A stretch of 22,892 nucleotides of DNA from Pseudomonadota bacterium (GTDB lineage: Bacteria > Pseudomonadota > Gammaproteobacteria > Xanthomonadales > Xanthomonadaceae), in assembly GCA_023430045.1 (NCBI GenBank), contig JAEZCF010000148.1, forward strand, positions 1-22,892. The letters are read 5' to 3'. The number at the start of each line of letters is the position of its first letter. Position 1 is the first letter of the stretch. The translations under genes were made by a program, and so were the position numbers. The notes beneath the pieces were generated by a model. It saw only the letters and a list, made by a program, of their open reading frames with translations, was not told where the DNA came from and did not search any database. This document shows positions 1-5,775 of the stretch, piece by piece.

Positions 1-2
1 GC

Positions 3-25
3 AGCCGCCCATGGGTCGGCTCTAC
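3..25 (-). repeat. SMAG-type REP element downstream of coaE
   Basis: Read on the minus strand this is a GTAG head followed by arms AGCCGACC and GGgCGGCT around CAT. One base of the arm pairing is mismatched. It begins 8 bases after the coaE stop codon, a typical REP position just outside a coding region. Confidence 0.75.
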
Positions 26-33
26 CGCGCCCT

Positions 34-651
34 TCAACGCATCGGCGCAGTCATCTCCATATACATCGCATGCAGGCGTTCCACCTGCGCCTGCAATGCA
101 TCCGGATGGCCGTCGTTGAGCACCACATCATCGGCCAGCGCCAGTCGCTGCTCGCGGCTCGCCTGCGCGGCAATCATCTGCCCAGCCAGTGTCGTGTCGA
201 TGCCATCGCGCCGCATCAGTCGCGCCAGCTGCACCGCTTCCGGCGCATCCACCACCAGCACCCGATCCAGCCAGGTGTAGGCAGTGCGCCCGCCTGCTTC
301 GGTGAGCAGCGGAATCGCCGCCATGGCATACGGTCCATCGGCCTGTTCGCACTGCCTGCGCAGCAGTTCGCGGATGGCGGGATGCGTGATGGCTTCCAGC
401 GCCTGGCGCTCGGCGGCCTCCGCAAAGACATGTGCCCGCAACCGGGCGCGGTCCAGGTTGCCGTCATCGAGCAACATCGCCGGACCGAACCGTTCGGCGA
501 TCATCGCCAGCGCAGGACTGCCCGGGGCGACCACCGCGCGCGCGGCAAGGTCCGCGTCCGCCACAGTGACACCCAGGGCCTCGAAACGGCGGGTGACCTC
601 GCTTTTTCCGGAGGCGATGCCGCCGGTCAGGCCCACCACGAACCGGCTCAT
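34..651 (-). CDS. coaE: Dephospho-CoA kinase
   Basis: This enzyme phosphorylates the 3'-hydroxyl of dephospho-CoA with ATP, the last step of coenzyme A synthesis, in the cytoplasm. The 205-residue protein begins MSRFVVGLTGGIASGKSEV, which carries the P-loop GGIASGKS near residues 9-16. It is followed by DADLAAR and by the family-like segment LLTEAGG, and the length matches CoaE proteins. The frame stays open upstream, but the start at 651 is chosen because the homology begins there and because its ATG overlaps the pilD TGA by four bases (ATGA), which indicates translational coupling. Placement next to pilD and pilC is usual in Xanthomonadaceae and pseudomonads. A REP element follows the stop codon. 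Confidence 0.96.
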   Translation of the reverse strand: MSRFVVGLTGGIASGKSEVTRRFEALGVTVADADLAARAVVAPGSPALAMIAERFGPAMLLDDGNLDRARLRAHVFAEAAERQALEAITHPAIRELLRRQCEQADGPYAMAAIPLLTEAGGRTAYTWLDRVLVVDAPEAVQLARLMRRDGIDTTLAGQMIAAQASREQRLALADDVVLNDGHPDALQAQVERLHAMYMEMTAPMR

Positions 652-1511
652 CGCAGGTTCGCGTAACTCAGGTAGGCGTTGATCATCGGTTCGCCCCACA
701 TGAAGACCAGCCAGCCGGCGATGGCCAGGTACGGCCCGAACGGAATGGGCGTGGCCCGGTCGCGGCCCCGGCTGTACAGCCAGATGGAGCCGACGATGGC
801 ACCTACCACCGACGACAGCAGGATGATCGGCAGCACGCCCTTCAGCCCGCACCATGCACCCAGCGCGGCCAGCAGCTTGAAATCACCGTGGCCCATGCCT
901 TCCTTGCCGGTGAGCTGCTTGAACAGCCACCACACCGACCACAGCGACAGGTAACCCACCAGCGCGCCCAGCAGGGCAGGCTTGGCCGGCATGTACAGGT
1001 TGTCCACCGCGCCGATCAGGCCCAGCCACATCAACGGCAGGGTGAGCTGGTCCGGCAACAGCTGGGTGCGCAGGTCGATGCCGGACAGCGCCACCAGGAA
1101 GCACGACAGCACGATGGCGCCGAAGCCCTGCCAGCCGAAGCCGAACTGCCACACGCTGGCCAGCACCAGCACCGCCGTGAGCAGCTCCACCAGCGGATAC
1201 TGGATGGAGATAGGGGCGTGGCAGTGGCGACACTTTCCGCGCTGGATCAACCAGCTGAACAGCGGGATGTTTTCGTACCAGGACAGCTTGTGCTTGCAGT
1301 GCGGGCAGTGGGACGGCTCCACCACGATGCCGGGCGGTGGTGGCTCGTAGATGTCCTCCTGCTCCAGCACCTCTTGCGCATCGCGCTTCCACTGCCATTC
1401 CAGCCGCTTGGGCAGCCGCAGGATGACGACGTTGAGGAAGCTGCCGAGCAGCAGCCCCAGGCCGGCCGCGGCGGGATAGCCGAGGCCGGGATGCTGGTCC
1501 AGAAATGCCAT
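648..1511 (-). CDS. pilD: Type IV prepilin peptidase / N-methyltransferase
   Basis: PilD is the bifunctional inner-membrane aspartic protease (family A24) that removes the short leader of prepilins and methylates the new N-terminal phenylalanine. The 287-residue protein has an N-terminal membrane segment (about 13-31). A cytoplasmic loop follows with two CxxC pairs, C69/C72 and C94/C97, which is the zinc-binding tetracysteine of the methyltransferase-containing form. The two catalytic aspartates are visible in GIDLRTQ (D146) and GHGDFK (D210), and several further membrane helices follow. The start lies 3 bases after the pilC stop codon, and the stop overlaps coaE, so pilC-pilD-coaE reads as one operon. 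Its obvious substrate here is the PilA encoded at 3127. Confidence 0.97.
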   Translation of the reverse strand: MAFLDQHPGLGYPAAAGLGLLLGSFLNVVILRLPKRLEWQWKRDAQEVLEQEDIYEPPPPGIVVEPSHCPHCKHKLSWYENIPLFSWLIQRGKCRHCHAPISIQYPLVELLTAVLVLASVWQFGFGWQGFGAIVLSCFLVALSGIDLRTQLLPDQLTLPLMWLGLIGAVDNLYMPAKPALLGALVGYLSLWSVWWLFKQLTGKEGMGHGDFKLLAALGAWCGLKGVLPIILLSSVVGAIVGSIWLYSRGRDRATPIPFGPYLAIAGWLVFMWGEPMINAYLSYANLR

Positions 1512-1514
1512 TGT

Positions 1515-2774
1515 TTATCCAACCACCGCGCCGAGTTTGAAGATGGGCAGGTACATCGCGATGACCAAGCCACCGACAATAGTACCAATGAACACCATGA
1601 TCATCGGCTCAAGCAGGCTGCTCAATGAGTCCACTGCGTTATTGACCTCCTGTTCGTAGTACTCGGCCACCTTGAACAGCATGGTGTCCAGCGCTCCGGC
1701 CTCTTCGCCGATATTGGTCATCTGGACAACCATGTGCGGGAACAGGTTGACCTGTTTCATCGCCATGTTGACGGGATAGCCGACAGACACATCATCGCGC
1801 ATACGGAGAACAGCATCTCCGTAGACCTTATTTCCGGTGGCGCCGGCGACGATTCCGAGGGCTTCGACCAGTGGTACACCGGCCTTGAAGGTCACTGCGG
1901 TGGTGCGGGAGAAGCGGGCGATCGCGCTGTTGTGCATGATCTGGCCGATGACCGGGACCTTCAGAATGAAGCGATCCAGCATATGTTGCATCTTGGGCGA
2001 TCGGTTGTAGGTCATGAATGTGCCTACGACTATCGCGATCATGGCAATCACGATGGGTAGCCACCACGCCACCATGAAGCGAGAGAGATTGACCACAAAC
2101 TGGGTGAACGCGGGTAGATCGGCGCCAAAGCTGCGGAATACCTCCTCGAACTGCGGTACGACCCAGACCAGCAGGACGGCGCTAACGAGGAACGCGACTG
2201 CCAGCACCATTGCCGGGTAGAACATCGCCTTCTTGATCTTGCCCTTTAGCGCTTCGATGTTCTCTTTGTACGTGGCAATGGTGTCGAGGACCGTCTCAAG
2301 TACACCGGCGCTCTCACCGGCTCGTACAAGGTTGCGATAGAGCTCGTCGAACTGGACCGGATGTCGACTGATTGCCTCATGCAGAGATGAGCCGCCTTCA
2401 ATATCTGTGCGGATGGTGTCGACAAGCTTCTTCATTCGCGGGTTCTTGTGCCCTCCGCCAATGATTTCGAGTGCTGAGACGATAGGTACACCTGACTTCA
2501 TCATGGTCGCCATCTGGCGGCTGAAGAAGGCAATGTCCTTAGGACCAACCGGCTTGCCGGTGGCACCGAAAATTGATTTGGGTTTGGGCTTTACAACTTT
2601 CGGACTGATACCTTGGCGGCGTAGCTCAGCCTTGAGCATGTTGGCATTTCGAGCCAACTGCTCACCTTTCATCTTGATGCCACGCTTGTCGGTCCCCTCC
2701 CAGACAAACGTTGCTAGTTCCATGGTGCTACGCGCCACGGGCTCTTTCTTCATCGCACTGCGACTTGCGGACAT
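1515..2774 (-). CDS. pilC: Type IV pilus inner-membrane platform protein
   Basis: PilC (GspF family) is the polytopic platform protein that couples the PilB and PilT motors to pilin insertion and removal. The 419-residue product shows a soluble N-terminal region (WEGTDKRG, then AELRRQGI), two GspF repeats, and hydrophobic segments at AMFYPAMVLAVAFLVSAVLL, in the WWLPIVIAMIAIVVG region and at the C-terminus (EPMIMVFIGTIVGG). A longer open frame to 2810 exists. The start at 2774 (MSASRSAMKKE) is chosen because a GGGGGAG ribosome site lies 6 bases upstream and the homology begins there. Base composition is clearly lower in GC than in pilD: one sampled 60-base stretch is about 50 percent GC against about 70 percent in pilD. 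It is the first gene of the leftward pilC-pilD-coaE operon. Confidence 0.96.
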   Translation of the reverse strand: MSASRSAMKKEPVARSTMELATFVWEGTDKRGIKMKGEQLARNANMLKAELRRQGISPKVVKPKPKSIFGATGKPVGPKDIAFFSRQMATMMKSGVPIVSALEIIGGGHKNPRMKKLVDTIRTDIEGGSSLHEAISRHPVQFDELYRNLVRAGESAGVLETVLDTIATYKENIEALKGKIKKAMFYPAMVLAVAFLVSAVLLVWVVPQFEEVFRSFGADLPAFTQFVVNLSRFMVAWWLPIVIAMIAIVVGTFMTYNRSPKMQHMLDRFILKVPVIGQIMHNSAIARFSRTTAVTFKAGVPLVEALGIVAGATGNKVYGDAVLRMRDDVSVGYPVNMAMKQVNLFPHMVVQMTNIGEEAGALDTMLFKVAEYYEQEVNNAVDSLSSLLEPMIMVFIGTIVGGLVIAMYLPIFKLGAVVG

Positions 2775-2895
2775 TTTGGCTCCCCCGGCCCGCCATCCCC
2801 AGGCAGGCATCTAGTCCGCGATGCTAGCCGATTCATGATCGCAAGGGCAGTCCAGGCGCTGCACGTCAGGCAGGCCGTATCTCATCAAGGGCGAA

Positions 2896-2916
2896 AAGTG
2901 ACGCGCTGCGTCACTT
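2896..2916. promoter_or_regulatory. Perfect inverted repeat upstream of pilA, candidate activator site
   Basis: The arms AAGTGACGC and GCGTCACTT are perfect reverse complements around a 3-base centre. The centre lies about 134 bases upstream of the predicted pilA transcription start, a usual distance for a bacterial enhancer-binding protein acting on a sigma-54 promoter. PilR is the natural candidate from what is known of pilA control in other bacteria, but nothing in this window shows which protein binds. A role in pilC control on the opposite side is also possible. Confidence 0.45.
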
Positions 2917-3013
2917 GGGTTAATTGATCGCAAATCATGGTGCAGGGGGCTTCCCAATTCCTGATTTGCTGCCATCATGGCCCAGGGGAAGAGGGACGGT
3001 CGTGCCGGGAAAC

Positions 3014-3030
3014 TTGGCACGCAACCTGCA
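3014..3030 (+). promoter_or_regulatory. Sigma-54 (RpoN) promoter of pilA
   Basis: The sequence TTGGCACGCAACCTGCA has the -24 GG at 3016-3017 and the -12 GC at 3028-3029, exactly ten bases apart. It matches the RpoN consensus TGGCACG-N4-TTGC at nearly every informative position. The start of transcription would fall near 3040, giving a leader of about 87 bases before pilA. RpoN and PilR control of the major pilin gene is established in related bacteria. Confidence 0.85.
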
Positions 3031-3126
3031 TTGCTTTCCTCGCAAGGCGCTGCGGCCCGCTCATCCGGTGGACCATCGGCCCGGCGGCAGTTCCTTTTCA
3101 TATACTTTTACTTGGGGATGTACCAA

Positions 3127-3558
3127 ATGAAGAATCAGAAGGGCTTTACCTTGATCGAACTGATGATCGTCGTCGCGATCATCGCAATCCTGGCTGCAAT
3201 TGCACTGCCGGCGTACTCCAACTACACCAAGAAGGCGAAGGTCTCGGAAGTTATCCTGGCGGCTTCTTCGCTGCGAACCGACGTGTCGGAGTATGTGGCT
3301 ACTAATAATGCTCTTCCGCCGGCAGAGTGGCAGCCTGATTTCCAGCAGACGCAGTATGTGGAAAGCTTGGAGTGGTCGGAAGATGGCATCATTACTGCCA
3401 CCGCACGTGGCATTTCTGATGATATCAATGGCGAGACGATCACGCTTACTGCTGATGATTCTAACGTAGCCAATGGCGTAATTCCGTCGTGGGCATGCGG
3501 CGGCAGCATCGATACCAAGTATCGCCCGGGTAGCTGCCAAGCCGCCGCAGCCGAGTAA
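3127..3558 (+). CDS. pilA: Major type IV pilin, prepilin
   Basis: This is the structural subunit of the type IV pilus. The 143-residue prepilin begins MKNQKG|FTLIELMIVVAI: a six-residue leader ending in glycine, the mature phenylalanine cleaved and methylated by PilD, and the glutamate at mature position 5 needed for assembly. A hydrophobic N-terminal helix runs to about residue 28. The C-terminal pair C124 and C137 would form the usual pilin disulfide loop. The start at 3127 is supported by GGGGA eight bases upstream; an ATG at 3118 overlaps that ribosome site and would give an unusual leader. The gene has its own sigma-54 promoter and a strong terminator, so it is probably a single-gene transcript. 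Its GC content is lower than that of most neighbours. No second pilin gene is visible. Confidence 0.97.
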   Translation: MKNQKGFTLIELMIVVAIIAILAAIALPAYSNYTKKAKVSEVILAASSLRTDVSEYVATNNALPPAEWQPDFQQTQYVESLEWSEDGIITATARGISDDINGETITLTADDSNVANGVIPSWACGGSIDTKYRPGSCQAAAAE

Positions 3559-3582
3559 TAGTTCGGCATGCTGGAAGATTGT

Positions 3583-3612
3583 GAGCGGGGGGCATGTCCC
3601 CCGCTCTTTATA
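3583..3612 (+). terminator. Rho-independent terminator of pilA
   Basis: A 9-bp GC-rich stem, GAGCGGGGG paired with CCCCCGCTC around a GCATGT loop, is followed by TTTAT. It starts 24 bases after the pilA stop codon. Confidence 0.85.
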
Positions 3613-3771
3613 TGGCCGGCACAATTTAAAGTAGTTTTTCTTGTTAATTGCGCAAGCAATGAGAGGATATAGCTTTTGATGATAGCTGCTATCCTATAGA
3701 GATGCTGCCTATAGATATTTTGGTGGCGCTACGAGACATTTTATGGCGCGAACTCAAGTTTGAGTTTTATT
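3613..3771. other. AT-rich intergenic stretch with short palindromes
   Basis: No gene is supported here. The stretch is much richer in A and T than the rest of the window. It holds a short palindrome GATAGC-T-GCTATC (3681-3693), a direct repeat of CCTATAGA (3693-3700 and 3708-3715, 15 bases apart) and an inverted repeat AACTCAA/TTGAGTT (3751-3766). The last could be a weak hairpin but its two-base centre is too tight for a good terminator. It forms the left edge of the accessory segment. Confidence 0.5.
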
Positions 3772-4080
3772 TCACATCTGCCCCATTTTCTGGTTCTCCG
3801 GTCTGATCTATCAGTTCCTTGGAGCTAGGAACTCGGCCTTTTCCTCGGCCACCCTTCCTCCCAAGCCGGATGCCTTGTGCTGATGCTCTTTATGGGCCGC
3901 ATGACCCTTGGTGCTTGGTAGGCGAGCCGCCGCAGCACGGCTTGGTGCTGGCCGCTACTCGCTTACGCTACCATCGTACTGCTGATCGACCTGCTAATTG
4001 GCCTCACCTTCGACGCTGGGTTCCAAGTAGCAGCGGCTTCGCTTCAGCCGCGCCTTTAGGGTCGAGAGCTTTGCTTGCTG
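3772..4080 (+). pseudogene. Decayed fragment of a membrane/spermidine-synthase-like gene
   Basis: This stretch is a degraded copy of the start of the intact gene at 5776-8805, in the same orientation. DNA similarity begins at TCACATCTG (3772; 5752 at the intact locus, before the start codon), skips roughly the first dozen codons, then resumes with GLIYQ. It is clearest from about 3880 to 4055. There one frame reads LMLFMGRMTLGAW, a stop codon, then ASRRSTAWCWPLLAYA, against LMLFMGGMAIGAWWASRRSTAWRWPLLAYA in the intact protein. Frame changes and the in-frame TAG rule out function. Similarity fades near 4080, shortly before the end of hipA. It looks like a remnant of an older copy. Confidence 0.85.
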
Positions 4081-4137
4081 AGTTGAGCAATATAGGAATG
4101 TCAACAATCAGCGTGCTCGTGTGGTGAGTGGCTGCGC

Positions 4138-5331
4138 TCAATGCCGCATCCGCGCCAGTGCCATGTCAATATCGCCGCCGCGCATTCCCGCTTCCGCCAG
4201 AATAGCCGGTGCCTGCGAAACGACCGCCTGGAGTCGCCCGAGGATGCGCTCGCCGTCCGCGCTGCCGAGGTCAAAGCAATCAGCTGCATCCAGCGCATTG
4301 GCGATGCTTGCTTCCCTGCCTGCGCGCCCAATGCCCAGGCTGTGCCTGCTTGCCCCATAAGCGACCAGATCGAATGCAGGGGCCATGTCCCACAGGCCAT
4401 TGCGGTAAAGCAGTCCGTGGTTGCGGGCATGATCGTCGGTATTGCCGATCAGCACGTTGAACATCATGCGTTCGAAGAAGCGTCTGCCTGGATCGGGAAC
4501 GCCGGCCCGTCGGTACAAGGTGGCCGCGCCGGAATAGCTGTAAATGCCGCCAGGGGCGATGACATCCGCCGGCCCCACGCGCTGCATCGCCAGCAGGGAA
4601 TGCAGGCTGAGATAATGGATCGCACCTTCTGCGTTGCGGTCGAATCGGCAGACCAGCAGCGCACTGCGCCCATTGAGGTGTACCAGCTCATGATCCGGAA
4701 CACTGATACCCGCCAAACGTGCCAGTCGCAGGCACGCCCATTCGAGTTGCGGGATATCCAGCGGATCATCGGGCTGCGAAAATTTCGCGATCCACTCGCC
4801 ATCCTCGCGGACCACCGATGCTTTGGGGCGTGCGCCCCCCAGCGAGCTTCCATGTTCAAAGATCAGCTTCAACGCTGACTGTTCGACGCGTTCGCCAGCG
4901 GCGATGGCCTGCGAGGTGGCCTCCAGTTCTTCCAGCGTCGCGAGTGCCATGACCCTACGAATAGGCGAAGGCCGTGTCCGCGATTGCGAAAACATCAGCG
5001 CGCCGGTGCCACACCCGTTGGTCAGCCGCAGCATTTCAAGCGGATTGTCCAGCGCTGCTACCCCGCGCTCCCGCTCGATCAGGCGTCGGCCCCACGCATC
5101 CGGCCCCGCGTCAAGAAAGACGCCATGAACCTCGGGCCTGCCGAGTGCTGTCTGCGGACCGGGCGCGCGAGGAAGATTTCGAGGGTCCAGCGCATAGGCC
5201 TGCTGGCTCTCCAGCCAGGCAGGGGCGTAGGTAAACGTTCCTGCGTCGGGGCGCCAGTCGAGCCGCCCGGCCAGCTCGCTTCGCCCGGAAACCGGCGCGA
5301 AGACATACAGGGATGAAAGTTCAGAAGACAT
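4138..5331 (-). CDS. hipA: HipA-family serine/threonine kinase toxin
   Basis: HipA toxins are kinases; the E. coli member phosphorylates glutamyl-tRNA synthetase and promotes persistence, but the target here is unknown. The 397-residue protein has the phosphate-binding loop GSSLGGARPK (161-170), a likely ATP-contacting lysine in IAKF (K183), the catalytic segment GNTDDHARNHG (D299 and N304) and the metal-binding segment APAFDL (D321). All key kinase positions are present, so it looks active. Serine residues in the phosphate loop could be autophosphorylated as in E. coli HipA. The gene overlaps the end of hipB by 11 bases, so antitoxin and toxin are translated together. It is part of the accessory insertion between pilA and pilB, with its 3' end against the pseudogene fragment. 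Confidence 0.93.
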   Translation of the reverse strand: MSSELSSLYVFAPVSGRSELAGRLDWRPDAGTFTYAPAWLESQQAYALDPRNLPRAPGPQTALGRPEVHGVFLDAGPDAWGRRLIERERGVAALDNPLEMLRLTNGCGTGALMFSQSRTRPSPIRRVMALATLEELEATSQAIAAGERVEQSALKLIFEHGSSLGGARPKASVVREDGEWIAKFSQPDDPLDIPQLEWACLRLARLAGISVPDHELVHLNGRSALLVCRFDRNAEGAIHYLSLHSLLAMQRVGPADVIAPGGIYSYSGAATLYRRAGVPDPGRRFFERMMFNVLIGNTDDHARNHGLLYRNGLWDMAPAFDLVAYGASRHSLGIGRAGREASIANALDAADCFDLGSADGERILGRLQAVVSQAPAILAEAGMRGGDIDMALARMRH

Positions 5332-5638
5332 CCGGCTTCACTCGTTGAGGAAGGCGCGCAGTTTCGAGTGCATGGCCCAGCCGGTCAGCGTCGATGACCT
5401 CCAACAGTGCGCGGGGCCATTGTTCGTCCAGCACGGACAGCACCTCAAGATAACTGCCCAGGGCAATGCCGGGCTCGCCGCGCTCGAGCCGGTTGACTGT
5501 CTGCAGGCCGATGCCCGCACGGGTGGCGAGTTGCCGCTGCGTGAGCCGGCGTCGTTTGCGCGCCCGCTGCACGGCGTCGGCCATCCGGGTGACCAGCGTT
5601 AGGACGTCAGGCGACGTCATGGCGGCCTTCTTCTTCAT
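5321..5638 (-). CDS. hipB: HipB-like XRE-family antitoxin
   Basis: This 105-residue helix-turn-helix protein is expected to bind HipA and to repress its own operon. The HTH is visible as LTQRQLATRAGIGLQTVNRLERG, broken here for length as LTQRQLATRAG then IGLQTVNRLERG, at about residues 33-55. The start at 5638 (MKKKAAMTSP) is preferred over the internal ATG at 5620 because AAGGTG lies 6 bases upstream. Antitoxin-first order with an 11-base overlap into hipA is the normal arrangement. Inverted repeats directly upstream (5648-5662 and 5672-5693) are candidate operators. Confidence 0.92.
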   Translation of the reverse strand: MKKKAAMTSPDVLTLVTRMADAVQRARKRRRLTQRQLATRAGIGLQTVNRLERGEPGIALGSYLEVLSVLDEQWPRALLEVIDADRLGHALETARLPQRVKPDVF

Positions 5639-5640
5639 TC

Positions 5641-5693
5641 TTGCACCTTAAATCATGTTTAAAGTGGTTGCAATGACTGATTTATGGGTCATT
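5641..5693. promoter_or_regulatory. Candidate hipBA promoter/operator region
   Basis: Immediately upstream of hipB lie two inverted repeats: TTAAA-TCATG-TTTAA (5648-5662), within a larger imperfectly symmetrical stretch bounded by TGCACC and GGTTGCA, and AATGAC/GTCATT with a 10-base spacer (5672-5693). The first is only about 10 bases from the hipB start codon. XRE antitoxins commonly autoregulate through such sites. I cannot assign -10 and -35 boxes with confidence. Confidence 0.4.
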
Positions 5694-5700
5694 TGTCGCT

Positions 5701-5730
5701 TCTGGAAGGGTATTAGACGGTCGTTCCAGA
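5701..5730. promoter_or_regulatory. Inverted repeat TCTGGAA-N16-TTCCAGA between divergent genes
   Basis: The 7-bp arms at 5701-5707 and 5724-5730 are perfect reverse complements. The repeat sits between hipB and the rightward membrane/synthase gene, about 45 bases before the latter's start codon, so a regulator binding here could act on either. No regulator can be named. Confidence 0.35.
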
Positions 5731-5775
5731 CGCTTGCTAGGCTGGTCAGCCTCACATCTGGACCCCGCGCCGCTG

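Noticed and set aside
4055..4085. A degenerate REP at the end of the relic (TTAGGGTCGAG...)
   Set aside because: The head is not GTAG and the arms do not pair well; it is equally explained as decayed coding sequence.
5734..5775. TTG start for the membrane/synthase gene
   Set aside because: No ribosome site precedes it and the added 14 residues do not look conserved or membrane-associated; the ATG at 5776 begins the family-like sequence.
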